This document shows positions 25,806 through 35,373 of a stretch of DNA of 64,000 bases, piece after piece. The number at the start of each line of letters is the position of its first letter. The first letter of the stretch is position 1. The translations under genes and the position numbers were made by a program. The DNA lies in contig CANGYJ010000004.1 of assembly GCA_947458455.1 (NCBI GenBank), positions 124,001 through 188,000 of the forward strand, written 5' to 3'. The stretch is from Verrucomicrobiaceae bacterium (GTDB taxonomy: Bacteria; Verrucomicrobiota; Verrucomicrobiia; Verrucomicrobiales; Verrucomicrobiaceae). The notes under the pieces are model-generated. The model saw only the letters and a program-made list of their open reading frames with translations. It had not been told where the DNA came from and made no database searches.

Positions 25806-28715
25806 GTGACTTCCCATTCCGAAACCCCATCCGCCATCCCCAGTGACCGCCGCGAGCATCTCCGCCATGTGCTCGACCATGCCGCACACTATCTGCCAGC
25901 GCAGGGCCCTATCGGCGTCTTCATTCACCACAACACGCTGCATGCCTTCCAGCATGACCCGTTTGAAAAAGCCGTGCTTGATGCCGCGCAGTTGTTTAAA
26001 ACTGAGCCGTACATGTCTGAAGAGGCCTACCAAAAGGACCGCGCACGCGGGCGCATCCTCGACCAGGACATCGACGACACGCTGCGCCGTGAGGACGATG
26101 CGGAAATCCTCCCCGGCAAGCTCACGCGCCGCCAGCTCCGCCGTGCGCTGCTCATTCCCGGTGTGCGCCGCGTGAACGGTATCAATATTTCCTGGCAACT
26201 CGAAGAAAGCGACTGGCTTACGGCTTTCCGTAAAGAGATCGACGCCACGGCGGCTCGTGCGCTCGCTGGTGACACGCCACGAGCGCTGTGGGAGGCCTGC
26301 GCGGCCCGCGTGCGGCCTGAAACCGCCGCTGCCGCCGCAAAGCCTATCCGCCCGCGTGACGCGGTGCTCGCGGAGCATGGCATCGACATGGATTTGATCA
26401 TTCATCCGCCGCTCATCCGCCTGACGGGTGCGTTTGTGGACCAGGGCATCGCCTACTGGCCCATGCCGTTGCGTGAAGAAGGGTTGCTGCGTGCGACGCG
26501 GAAGATCATGCCGCAACCCCTCGCCATCTTCCCCGCGCGGCTCAGCGGCGTGGCTGCGGCCTTTCGCCAGCAGGAGGCAAAAAACATGGATGCCGAGTCC
26601 GTGGTGCTCGATGCGCTGGAAATTCTCGCTGTCTTCCCCGGCGACTGGGAGGAATACCTCATCGCCGAACTCGTCGCCTTGCCCGGCTGGGCAGGCCTCG
26701 TGCGGCAGTTGGAGGTGGATCCCACGCTCGCTCCGCATGATCGCGTGCGCTGCTCGCTCATGGAGTTCCTCGCGCTGCGCCTCACCTACACCATCGTCGC
26801 ACTACAGGACATCACGGGCGACACCACCACTTGGCGTTCCTTTTGCGTGCCACCGCCGCACATCGACCCGCTGACGCCCATCGCACGGCTTTTCGATGCC
26901 GCACAGCTCACCGGCATCTCCAGTGATGTGCTCAAAGCATTGCCCGAGGCCGGCTTCACCCGCCTCAGCGACGAACTTCACGCCTGCAACGAACTGGAGC
27001 GTCGCCGCCTGCTCCACATCGCTTACGAGCGCCGCCATGAGCGGCAGATTCTCATCCCGCTGTCGAAATTCCGCGCCATGCCACCGCAGGAGCCCAAAAA
27101 CGACCGCCTCGCCGCGCAGGCCATCTTTTGCATCGACGAACGCGAGGAGTCCATCCGCCGCGCACTCGAAGAAGTCGATCCCGCCATCGAAACCTACGGC
27201 GCGGCAGGCTTCTTCGGCTGCGCCATCGACTACGCCGGCATTGATGATGCGCATGGTGTGTCACTCTGCCCCGTCGTGGTCAAACCGGCGCATGCCGTGC
27301 GTGAGCAGCCCGTGGCCGATCACTCGCACATCGACGAAAAGCGTCAGTCGCTGCGCCGCGCCTGGGCTTCCGTCATGCGCGGCAGCTATGTCTCCAGCCG
27401 CTCGCTGGTTCGCGGCTGGGTGAGCACCGCGTGCCTCGGTTTCCTCTCTCTCTTTCCGCTCGTGCTTCGCGTGCTGCGTCCGCTCGAGTTCGCCCGTTTG
27501 ATGGAAAAGCTCAACTCGCTCTTCCTCCCCGAGCCACGCACTGAGCTTCTCTTTACACAGGACGGCGAGGCCTCCAAAGATGCCACCACCGGCCTGCTCG
27601 CCGGCTTTGGCACGCAGGAAAAGGTCGATCGCGTCGCCAGCGTGCTCGGCCCTGCCGGTCTGCACAAAGGCCACGCCCGCATCGTCGTCGTCCTCGGTCA
27701 CGGCAGCACCTCTTTAAACAATCCACACGAATCCGCGCACGACTGCGGCGCGTGCGGCGGGCGACGCGGAGGACCCAACGCGCGCCTCTTTGCCGCCATG
27801 GCCAATCGCCCGCCCGTGCGTGAGGGCCTGCGTGCTAAAGGCATCATCATCCCCGACGATACCTGGTTCGTCGGCGGCTACCACGACACCTGCAACGACA
27901 ACATCGACCTCTACGACTTGGAGGCCGTGCCAGAGACACACCGCAGCGACCTCGCTCGTGTGCGGCAGTCTTTGGACAAAGCGCGGGCACTTTCCGCCCA
28001 CGAACGCGCCCGGCGCTTCGAGGCCGCGCTGCCGAACCGAAACGCCGCCACCGGCCTGCGCCACGTTCAGGAGCGTGCCGAGCAACTCGGCGAGCCACGC
28101 CCCGAGTACGGCCACTGCACGAACTCCGTCGCCATCGTTGGCCGGCGTGACACCACTCGCGGCCTCTTCTTTGACCGCCGTGCCTTCCTCGTCAGCTACG
28201 ACGCTCCGAAAGACCCGGAAAACAAAGCGCTCGCCGCTGTGCTCGGTGCCGTCATCCCCGTCTGTGGCGGGATCAGCCTCGAGTACTACTTCTCGTTTGT
28301 CGATAACGAAGGCTACGGCTGCGGCACCAAGCTCCCGCACAACGTCACCGGCCTCGTCGGCGTCATGAACGGTTTCCAGGGCGACCTGCGCACCGGTTTG
28401 CCGCTGCAGATGGTCGAAATCCACGAGCCCGTGCGCATCCTCTTCGTTGTTGAAACCACACCGCAGCGTGTGCTCAGCGTCATACACGCCAATCCACTGC
28501 TCACCGAGTTTTTGGAAAATCGCTGGATCAGGCTCGCCACGATCGACCCTGAGGACAGCCACATCGAAATCTACCGTGGTAAAGGCCAATGGGAGCCTCT
28601 CTCCGGTGATGAGGAACCGCTGCCCGTCGCCTCCAGCTCCATCGCCTACTACTCCGGCAAGATCGAGCACCTGCCCGTCGCGCGGATAGATCCCCGACCC
28701 GCCAAAGCCGCGTAA
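25806..28715 (+). CDS. dabA: DabA, inorganic-carbon uptake subunit (DUF2309)
   Basis: 969 residues from GTG 25806. A GTG at 25740 is also in frame but sits inside the promoter dyad and would add an uncharacteristic N-terminus. DabA is the carbonic-anhydrase-like subunit of the DAB complex, which with an ion-driven membrane partner traps CO2 as bicarbonate. Zinc-site residues are present: C442 and D444 in FCIDERE, H632 in VLGHGSTS and C647 in HDCGACGG. The 15-residue His-Cys spacing equals that known for Halothiobacillus DabA (H524, C539). The N-terminal GVFIHHNTLHAFQ matches the family's NPL-like start. A hydrophobic stretch near SLFPLVLRVLRPL may sit at the membrane. First gene of a three-gene unit. 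Confidence 0.93.
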   Translation: MTSHSETPSAIPSDRREHLRHVLDHAAHYLPAQGPIGVFIHHNTLHAFQHDPFEKAVLDAAQLFKTEPYMSEEAYQKDRARGRILDQDIDDTLRREDDAEILPGKLTRRQLRRALLIPGVRRVNGINISWQLEESDWLTAFRKEIDATAARALAGDTPRALWEACAARVRPETAAAAAKPIRPRDAVLAEHGIDMDLIIHPPLIRLTGAFVDQGIAYWPMPLREEGLLRATRKIMPQPLAIFPARLSGVAAAFRQQEAKNMDAESVVLDALEILAVFPGDWEEYLIAELVALPGWAGLVRQLEVDPTLAPHDRVRCSLMEFLALRLTYTIVALQDITGDTTTWRSFCVPPPHIDPLTPIARLFDAAQLTGISSDVLKALPEAGFTRLSDELHACNELERRRLLHIAYERRHERQILIPLSKFRAMPPQEPKNDRLAAQAIFCIDEREESIRRALEEVDPAIETYGAAGFFGCAIDYAGIDDAHGVSLCPVVVKPAHAVREQPVADHSHIDEKRQSLRRAWASVMRGSYVSSRSLVRGWVSTACLGFLSLFPLVLRVLRPLEFARLMEKLNSLFLPEPRTELLFTQDGEASKDATTGLLAGFGTQEKVDRVASVLGPAGLHKGHARIVVVLGHGSTSLNNPHESAHDCGACGGRRGGPNARLFAAMANRPPVREGLRAKGIIIPDDTWFVGGYHDTCNDNIDLYDLEAVPETHRSDLARVRQSLDKARALSAHERARRFEAALPNRNAATGLRHVQERAEQLGEPRPEYGHCTNSVAIVGRRDTTRGLFFDRRAFLVSYDAPKDPENKALAAVLGAVIPVCGGISLEYYFSFVDNEGYGCGTKLPHNVTGLVGVMNGFQGDLRTGLPLQMVEIHEPVRILFVVETTPQRVLSVIHANPLLTEFLENRWIRLATIDPEDSHIEIYRGKGQWEPLSGDEEPLPVASSSIAYYSGKIEHLPVARIDPRPAKAA

Positions 28716-28808
28716 TTTCTTCTCTCTTGCTCTTCTCTCCTTTTCGAATGCCCGAAAGCTCCTCTGACCGGGAGGAAGAGCAGGAGAAAGATTCAGCCTC
28801 CATTTATC

Positions 28809-30113
28809 ATGTCTCTCTCAGCACTCATCCTCACCCTCGTCGCCGTTCCAGGTTCCTTGTTCATCCTGCTCTCGCTACTGTGGCTGCTGGGTGTGAAACT
28901 ACCCGAACGGGCCATGTCACGGCTCACCAAGGGAGCGTATGCTTTTCTCACTCTCGTCACCTTCGTCATCGCCTGGAGGATGTGGCAGAGCGGGCAGCAC
29001 TCCATTCGCATCTCCATCGGTGACCATTGGTTCAAGGTCGCGCATTATGAGTTCCCGCTCACCCTTCTGCTCGACCGCCTCTCGCTGCCCATCGTCGGCA
29101 TTACGGTGATCCTCGCCGGCATCGTCGGCAGCTTCAGCGTGCGCTACCTGCACCGTGATCCCGGCTTCTTCCGCTTCTTCCTTCTGCTGCATCTCTTCAC
29201 CTTCGGTGCGTTGCTCGTCTTCATGGCGGACTCGCTCGACGTGCTGCTCGGTGGCTGGGAGATCGTCGGCATCACCAGCGTGCTGCTCATCGGCTTCTTC
29301 CAATACCGGCCGGATCCCGTGAAGAACGCCCTCCGCGTCTTTGCCACCTATCGCGTGGCGGATCTCTTCATGCTCATGGGCGTCTTCCTGGCTCATCATT
29401 GGTTCAAAACCGCCTCGTGGAACGGCATGTTCAACGGCGAGTGGCCCGGACACATCAACAACCTCAACGGCACCGCCGCCACCGTCGTCGCGGTCATGCT
29501 CGTCTTCGCTGCCAGCGGTAAATCATCCCAAGGCCCCTTCTGCGGCTGGCTGCCGCGTGCCATGGAAGGCCCCACACCCTCCAGCGCCATCTTTTACGGA
29601 GCCATCAGTGTGCATGCCGGCGCCTACCTACTTCTGCGCATCGAGCCGCTGCTGCATTCCTCCGCCATCGCCACCGGCCTGGTCATTTTCATCGGCCTCA
29701 CTACCGCCGCCCTGGGCACGCTCGTTCATCGCACCTGCGCGGATGCGAAAACCTCGCTCGCCTATGCCTCACAGACGCAGCTCGGCCTCATCTTTGCTGA
29801 AATCGGCATGGGCTGGACCACCCTTGCCATCCTGCATGTGGTGGGACACGCCCTCGTCCGCACGCTGCAGTTCCTGCGTGCTCCCAGCATGCTGCATGAC
29901 TACCACCGCGTGCATGCCGCCGCTGGCGGCCACCTCGAGCCCACCGGCGAGCACTACGAGTCCCTGCTGCCAAAGCAAACACAGATCGTGCTCTACCGCA
30001 TCGCGCTCGGCCGCGGCTTCTATGATGCGGTCGTGGACCGCTTCATCATCGCCCCCGTCGTCGCCTTCGCGCGATTCCTCGGCGTGTTCGAGTTTCGCGG
30101 CGGCAAACCCTGA
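28809..30113 (+). CDS. dabB: DabB, proton-antiporter-like (NuoL-type) membrane subunit
   Basis: 434 residues, about 11-13 membrane segments, Proton_antipo_M family (related to complex I NuoL and Mrp antiporters). Landmarks: FPLTLLLDRLSLPIVGITVI at the N-terminus, DVLLGGWEIVGITSVLLIGF, then KSSQGPFCGWLPRAMEGPTP with the channel Lys and Glu, and HAGAYLLLRIEPLL. In DAB systems it couples the cation gradient to CO2 hydration by DabA. Shorter than NuoL (about 600), as expected for DabB. Follows dabA by 93 bp that include an inverted TGCTCTTC/GAAGAGCA pair. Confidence 0.85.
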   Translation: MSLSALILTLVAVPGSLFILLSLLWLLGVKLPERAMSRLTKGAYAFLTLVTFVIAWRMWQSGQHSIRISIGDHWFKVAHYEFPLTLLLDRLSLPIVGITVILAGIVGSFSVRYLHRDPGFFRFFLLLHLFTFGALLVFMADSLDVLLGGWEIVGITSVLLIGFFQYRPDPVKNALRVFATYRVADLFMLMGVFLAHHWFKTASWNGMFNGEWPGHINNLNGTAATVVAVMLVFAASGKSSQGPFCGWLPRAMEGPTPSSAIFYGAISVHAGAYLLLRIEPLLHSSAIATGLVIFIGLTTAALGTLVHRTCADAKTSLAYASQTQLGLIFAEIGMGWTTLAILHVVGHALVRTLQFLRAPSMLHDYHRVHAAAGGHLEPTGEHYESLLPKQTQIVLYRIALGRGFYDAVVDRFIIAPVVAFARFLGVFEFRGGKP

Positions 30114-30128
30114 TTTTTTCGCTCCTCC

Positions 30129-31526
30129 ATGACTTTCCTCTCCTTTCCATTCATCACGCTCGGCATTGTTTCTTTGCTCGTCGGAGCTCTTTGGGCCTCT
30201 AAATCGGCCAATCCGCGCTTCGCGGCCATTTTTGCTGCCAGCTGCTCCTTCGGCAGCTTTTTGCTCTGCTCGCTCGAAGTCGCCAAAGCTGGTCACACAC
30301 GACTTTTTGACCCCTGGCTGAGTTTTTTCGAGGCCGATGCCCTCGACGCCGTGCCCATGGCCTTCTTTGCAGCCCTCACACTCCTCGTCATCATCCTCGC
30401 ACCGAAGCGTGACTCCGGTGGCAAAGCCCTCGCAGGCATTCTGCTCCTCGCCGCCGCCACTCAGACCACCTACGCCGCCGCCAATCTCGCCGTGCTCGCC
30501 ACCGGCTGGTGGTTCACCAGCCTGCCCTTCGTCCTGCGCATGTTTGGCGAAGATCGTAGTCAAAAACTCGCCCAAGGCTTCCTCATCGCCAGCAGCATCG
30601 CCCTCACCGCCGCCATCGCCGTGCTGCATCACATCGAGATCGACGAAATCTCCCACGCCAGCAACCTCGCCTTCGGACTCATCATCCTCGCCGTCGTGCT
30701 GCGTAAAGGCCTCTTCCCGCTGCATGGCTGGATGATCAGTTCCTTCGAGCACGGCCCGCTGCTGCCACTTGCTCTGCTCTTCAACGGCCACCTCGGAGCC
30801 CTCCTCATCGCCCGCAGCGAAACCACCGCGCTCAGCCTCTCCGAAAAGCACGTCCTCGAGTTTCTCAGCATCGCTGCGCTCGTCACCGCGCTCATCACCA
30901 GCCTGCGCGGCTTCGCCGAAAAGAAACCGCGTCGCATGCTCGGCCTGCTCTGCCTCTCGCAGGCCAGCTTCATCCTCGCCGGCATCGCCACCGCCTCAGC
31001 GGAAGGCATCACCGGAGCGCTTGTGCACTGGCTCGTCGTCAGCGCAGCCTCCACCGGCCTCATCGCCATCGTCCGCGTGCTCGAAGTCCGCGTCTCTGGC
31101 AGCACAGATCCCACCGAACACCTCGGCCTCGCCGCCAAGGCCCCACGTCTCGCCACCTTCTTCCTCGTCTGCGGTCTGGCCCTCATCGGCCTACCCGGCA
31201 CACTCGGCTACTGCGCCGAGGACCTCATCTTCCACGGTGCCTTAGAGAACCATCACTGGATCGGCATCGCCCTGCCCATCGCCACCGCTTTCAATGCCAT
31301 CAATCTCCTGCGCATCTTCAACATCCTCTTTCTCGGCGTCCTGCCCAAGCACGTCATCGACATCCCGGATGCCTTGCCACGCGAACGATGGCCGTTGGCC
31401 GTCATCGTTGTCTTCCTCATCGCCGGAGGCATCTTCCCCTCCAAAGTCCTCCGCTGGCGCGAAGAAGCCGCGCATGAAATCGAAGCAGGTCTCGGGCTCG
31501 ACAAGGCCGAGCATAGTGAGCATTGA
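30129..31526 (+). CDS. Second antiporter-like membrane subunit of the DAB locus
   Basis: 465 residues, many membrane segments, starting 15 bp after dabB. It resembles the NuoM/NuoN/MrpD branch more than DabB: VLRKGLFPLHGWMISSFEHG (channel Lys/Pro/His element), PRRMLGLLCLSQASFILAG and FLVCGLALIGLPGTLGYCAEDLIF near the C-terminus. Its place and spacing make it part of the same complex or operon, but its exact role is not known from described two-subunit DAB systems. The C-terminus is a charged cytoplasmic tail (LDKAEHSEH). Confidence 0.75.
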   Translation: MTFLSFPFITLGIVSLLVGALWASKSANPRFAAIFAASCSFGSFLLCSLEVAKAGHTRLFDPWLSFFEADALDAVPMAFFAALTLLVIILAPKRDSGGKALAGILLLAAATQTTYAAANLAVLATGWWFTSLPFVLRMFGEDRSQKLAQGFLIASSIALTAAIAVLHHIEIDEISHASNLAFGLIILAVVLRKGLFPLHGWMISSFEHGPLLPLALLFNGHLGALLIARSETTALSLSEKHVLEFLSIAALVTALITSLRGFAEKKPRRMLGLLCLSQASFILAGIATASAEGITGALVHWLVVSAASTGLIAIVRVLEVRVSGSTDPTEHLGLAAKAPRLATFFLVCGLALIGLPGTLGYCAEDLIFHGALENHHWIGIALPIATAFNAINLLRIFNILFLGVLPKHVIDIPDALPRERWPLAVIVVFLIAGGIFPSKVLRWREEAAHEIEAGLGLDKAEHSEH

Positions 31527-31564
31527 AACACTCAGGCTTCTCAAACCTGTGCTATGGCGAATCC

Positions 31565-34177
31565 TCAATCCACAAACATGAACTCGTTGGAGAGCAGTAG
31601 GATCTGAACGAACTGCTCCCACGGATTCAGAAGCGTGCGCGGTTGCTCGCTGAAGTCTTTGGCGGCATCCCAGACCTCCACGGTGGACTCATCACCGCCG
31701 CCACTCGTGAAGGTTGCCTGCGATGAACGAAGGACGGGTGCCCACTGGAACTGGTCGCTGTTGAGCCCGTGACCGATGTCCACGATGAAATCGAGTGTCT
31801 CGCCGCGACGAAAAGGGATCGCGGCGAGATCCAGGCGAGTGCTGGCATGATGCAGATGGGTACTCATGAGTTTCCCAAGCCTCGAATGGCTGACAAAGGC
31901 GCGAATGCCGTCACCTGCTTCAGGCTCATGAATCAGAGTCGAGGAAAGATCGTAGCGACCATCTGCTGGCGCGGTCCATCGGCGGACAACCGCATGGAGC
32001 CGATCATTGCCTGGATGGCCTCCTTGGGCGGTCAATTGTGCCCAGCCGAGGGAGGCGTTCGGCCACAGCTCCTCTCCCTGCCAGGCAGAGCCGGTGAAAT
32101 GAGGCAGGGATTTGAACTCGCGGATACGACCTGCCTTCTCGACCCATTCACCATGGCCGTAAGACCAGCTTTTCGCATGATCGCTCAAGGTAGGCACGAG
32201 ACTTGGATCGACTTGGAGGAACTGCTCCGCTTGCGCGGCTTCCACCGGAGTTGGTACGCGCTGAAACAGACGCTCATAAATCATTCGAAGGCGCTCATCC
32301 GCGCTCGCGGTGGCGGCGGTGTCTTTTACTAGCGCTCGGGCCTGCTGGACGATGAAAGAATGATTCAATCCGAACAGTGCCTGCTGGGGGACGGTGGTCT
32401 CGGTGCGCTGCGGGATCGAGAGGTCCGGATTGGCAAAATCAAAGGTTCGCATCACGGCAGGCAGATTTTCACGATCCACAAGGGCGTAGAGCGTGCGGCG
32501 TGTGTTGTCAGAAGCAAACAAGGACAGCGGCCGGCCTCCCATGCGAAGATTGAGGCACCCAGATGATGCCAGCCAAGCATCGCGGGCCTCTTCAAATGTG
32601 AGCCGGTGGGGCGTCATTCGGGAGAGGAGCCGGTTGTCGGGATCACGCGGATCCGCTTTGTCACTGCGCTGTTGGTAAGTGCGTGAGAGCATGATGAGCC
32701 GGTGCATGTGCTTCATGCTCCAGCCCGAGCGAATGAACTCGGCGGCAAGCCAATCGAGCAACTCAGGATGGCTCGGCAGGCTTCCTTGCTTCCCAAAATC
32801 ACTCGGCGTGGCGACCAGACCGCGGCCGAAATGATGCTGCCAGAGGCGGTTCACCATGACGCGAGCCGTCAATGGATTGGCGGGATCGATGATGGCCTGG
32901 GCGAGCTCGAGGCGGCCGCTGCCCTTGGTAAAAGCGGGGCGTGAGCCAAACAAGCTCGGGAACTTTCGCTCGACGACTTCTCCCTTGGTCAAAGGGGTGC
33001 CACGAAGGAAAACGCGTGCAGTGCTCGGCACAGCACGATCGAGAAGGACAGTCGAATGGGCGGGCGCGGCTTTGTTCTGCAACAAATGCCGGTCCACGGC
33101 CGCTTGGGACTTCCAAAGCTCCACGACGACATTCGTGGGGAAATACATCTCGATGTTGGCGATATGCTCGTCCGGCACAAAGCACGGCGAATCAGCCCTA
33201 CTGAGCACTTCATCCGTGATCTTGATACCGGGATGCTTTGCCAACCACGCCGTCCAGCGGTGGACGATGAAGGGATTCAGGTCTTTTGCGTCGAGAATTT
33301 GTCCGAAGACCTCTTCGGGATACTTTTCGAGCTCCCGCTGAGCCGCGATGTAGGCCGACGCATGGGCACGAGTGCGAGCCATCTGCTCTTCGCGGCGTTG
33401 GGTGAGCAGCTCGCGGTTTTTCTTTTCCAACGCGTCCAGCTCGATGGAGAAGCCTTGTTCACACGCGACAAGCGCCTCAGCGGAACTTTGGAAGACGCCA
33501 TAGAGGCTGTAGTAATCGCGGGTGGGGATGGGATCGAACTTATGATCGTGGCAACGAGCGCATGAGACCGTGAGCGCCTGCGTCCCTCGCATGACGACAT
33601 CAATGCGGTCATCGATGATGTCATGGGTGACGCCAAGAAAGCGTCTGCCCAGCGTCAAAAAGCCCATCGCTGCGAGATCTGGCGACTTTGCTGGCACGAC
33701 TTGATCCGCAGCGATCTGAAGCAGCAAAAATCGATCATAGGGCATGTCCTCGTTCAAAGCTCTCACTACCCAGTCTCGATAGGTGGAGGCATGCACCCAG
33801 TGCTTTTCTTCCCGCGCATACACATACCCTTTGGTGTCGGAATACCGCGCCACATCCAGCCAATGCCGCGCCCAATGCTCACCATAATGTGGCGAGGTGA
33901 GGAGTCGATCCACAAGCGTCGCATAGTCATCGGCTGACCATATTTCCGGCGGCAGATCCGAAGGAGGCAGGCCGGTCAAATCGAAGCTGGCACGTCGCAG
34001 CAGTGTGCGGGCATCCGCCCTCGGCGAAAAGGTAAGGCCATGCTTCACCAATTCGCGTTCAACCAGCTCATCGATTCCTGACGAGCGGACAGGACGCAAC
34101 GGCTGGAAAGCCCAGTGTTCCTCCGCAGAGACTGCCGCAGAGATGCAGAGCACGAAGCATGAAACCAGTTTGATCAC
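31565..34177 (-). CDS. Secreted DUF1549/DUF1553 protein with CxxCH
   Basis: 870 residues with a signal peptide (MIKLVSCFVLCISAAVSA). DUF1549 covers about 30-230 (LLRRASFDLTGLPPS, YGEHWARHWLDVARYSDTKG), closing with the heme-like motif CARCHDHKFDPIPTRDYYSL. DUF1553 lies at about 420-670 (RVMVNRLWQHHFGRGLVATP, DFGKQGSLPSHPELLDWLA, LIMLSRTYQQ, RLTFEEARDAWL). The last 150 residues look like a beta-sandwich carbohydrate-binding module. Such proteins abound in Planctomycetota and Verrucomicrobiota, usually beside a DUF1501 gene, which is absent here. Probably periplasmic, perhaps a redox partner in polysaccharide degradation; function unproven. Confidence 0.85.
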   Translation of the reverse strand: MIKLVSCFVLCISAAVSAEEHWAFQPLRPVRSSGIDELVERELVKHGLTFSPRADARTLLRRASFDLTGLPPSDLPPEIWSADDYATLVDRLLTSPHYGEHWARHWLDVARYSDTKGYVYAREEKHWVHASTYRDWVVRALNEDMPYDRFLLLQIAADQVVPAKSPDLAAMGFLTLGRRFLGVTHDIIDDRIDVVMRGTQALTVSCARCHDHKFDPIPTRDYYSLYGVFQSSAEALVACEQGFSIELDALEKKNRELLTQRREEQMARTRAHASAYIAAQRELEKYPEEVFGQILDAKDLNPFIVHRWTAWLAKHPGIKITDEVLSRADSPCFVPDEHIANIEMYFPTNVVVELWKSQAAVDRHLLQNKAAPAHSTVLLDRAVPSTARVFLRGTPLTKGEVVERKFPSLFGSRPAFTKGSGRLELAQAIIDPANPLTARVMVNRLWQHHFGRGLVATPSDFGKQGSLPSHPELLDWLAAEFIRSGWSMKHMHRLIMLSRTYQQRSDKADPRDPDNRLLSRMTPHRLTFEEARDAWLASSGCLNLRMGGRPLSLFASDNTRRTLYALVDRENLPAVMRTFDFANPDLSIPQRTETTVPQQALFGLNHSFIVQQARALVKDTAATASADERLRMIYERLFQRVPTPVEAAQAEQFLQVDPSLVPTLSDHAKSWSYGHGEWVEKAGRIREFKSLPHFTGSAWQGEELWPNASLGWAQLTAQGGHPGNDRLHAVVRRWTAPADGRYDLSSTLIHEPEAGDGIRAFVSHSRLGKLMSTHLHHASTRLDLAAIPFRRGETLDFIVDIGHGLNSDQFQWAPVLRSSQATFTSGGGDESTVEVWDAAKDFSEQPRTLLNPWEQFVQILLLSNEFMFVD

Positions 34178-34246
34178 AATGGTGATCTACTACGCCGCCC
34201 AGAGATGTGCCTTTGCTTGCCAGCCCAAGTTCCCGAGAAGCAGAAA

Positions 34247-35026
34247 CTATTCTCCGCCTTGGATGGCGACCTTCTCACCGACTTCCTGATCACCCAAGAT
34301 AGGCCAGAAGGCCTCCATGTTGAGCAGGTTCGGAGGATTCATCTTCCATGCTTTGCCATCCTTGATGCCCACACCTTGATAGGTGATCGGCATGAGTGTC
34401 ACGCAAAGGCGGTCATGATCAAACTTCTGCACATGAAGCGCAGCGGCGAAACTATTCTTCTTATCGAGTGTGATCTTGTCACCCACTTGGCAGGGATCGG
34501 CCGCCTCCTTCAGGCCAGGGAGGACGATTTCGACATCCACATCTTCAAGTTCTACCGAACGAGCACGAACGACCCAACCTTCGGTGATCACATCCGTCGA
34601 GGAAAGAGGGCGCGTGTTGAGCACCTGATACTCCCCGGTGACGTAGATGGGCTGCTCCTGCTTGTAATTGCGGATGTAAGCCCGCTTGAGCATGTCGTTC
34701 TTCACCGCCAGTTGCTCATGCGAAAATGCAAAAAATTCAGCGAGCAAATCGCGAGATGGTAAAAACTTCCCGCCTGGGACCGAGTACTTCGAAAAGGGGC
34801 GGATGGGATCGAGTTTATCAAATTTAGCGAGAACACGATAATTAAAGGGCTTCTCGGGGTGCGAGAAGACCATAATACTAAAGAACCAACAGAAAGTGGC
34901 CACTCCCATCAGGAACGTGATCAAAATGGTCCACCAAAAGATTCCCCCGGAATCTTTCTTTTTTGAGAAGCTACCCCCGCCATAAGAACGGTACTCACTT
35001 CCATCACTCAAAAATCGAATATGCAT
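34247..35026 (-). CDS. Unknown single-pass membrane-anchored protein
   Basis: 259 residues. A short Gly/Ser/Lys-rich cytoplasmic N-terminus (GGGSFSKKKDSGG) precedes one membrane helix (IFWWTILITFLMGVATFCWFFSIMVF), then about 200 extracytoplasmic residues with mixed alpha/beta character (ARSVELEDVDVEIVLPG, GDKITLDKK). The form FWWTI followed by NYRVLAKFDKLDPIRPF looks like an uncharacterised family I associate with Verrucomicrobiota, but no function can be given. It lies alone between a DUF1549 gene and an AT-rich gap that should hold its promoter. Confidence 0.65.
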   Translation of the reverse strand: MHIRFLSDGSEYRSYGGGSFSKKKDSGGIFWWTILITFLMGVATFCWFFSIMVFSHPEKPFNYRVLAKFDKLDPIRPFSKYSVPGGKFLPSRDLLAEFFAFSHEQLAVKNDMLKRAYIRNYKQEQPIYVTGEYQVLNTRPLSSTDVITEGWVVRARSVELEDVDVEIVLPGLKEAADPCQVGDKITLDKKNSFAAALHVQKFDHDRLCVTLMPITYQGVGIKDGKAWKMNPPNLLNMEAFWPILGDQEVGEKVAIQGGE

Positions 35027-35373
35027 GGCAAATCTGCGAAGATTTTTATAAAAACTGGATTAAAACTGCTTAAATTCTACAAGACTACGGCTATTTGAAA
35101 AGAAAATTTTGTGAACAAGTGGCTTTTTGAGGAATTCAAAGCGGAGGCGACCCGGACAGCAGAAAACCGGCCACTTTCAGATCGCAATCAAGCACCGCAT
35201 CATACGGTGGCCATGGGTCGGGCTATATCATCCGCCTGAAAGAAGCCAAACAATGCATAGCGATGAAGTTTTCGCGAATGAACGGTTGACAAAGGTTTGG
35301 ACTTCTTCTGGCCAAAAGGCCCGCCACACGGCGGAAAAGAGAAGCCGAGATCGCCGATATAAAGATCGCTCCC
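35027..35373. other. AT-rich divergent intergenic region
   Basis: 347 bp between two divergent genes. The left 85 bp are much richer in A+T than the rest of the window and include TTTTTATAAAAA (35044 area), a plausible -10 for the minus-strand gene. The right part has TTGACA at 35286-35291 and TATAAAG near 35360, but at the wrong distance from each other for one promoter. Small open frames here lack start signals and coding character. Confidence 0.5.
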
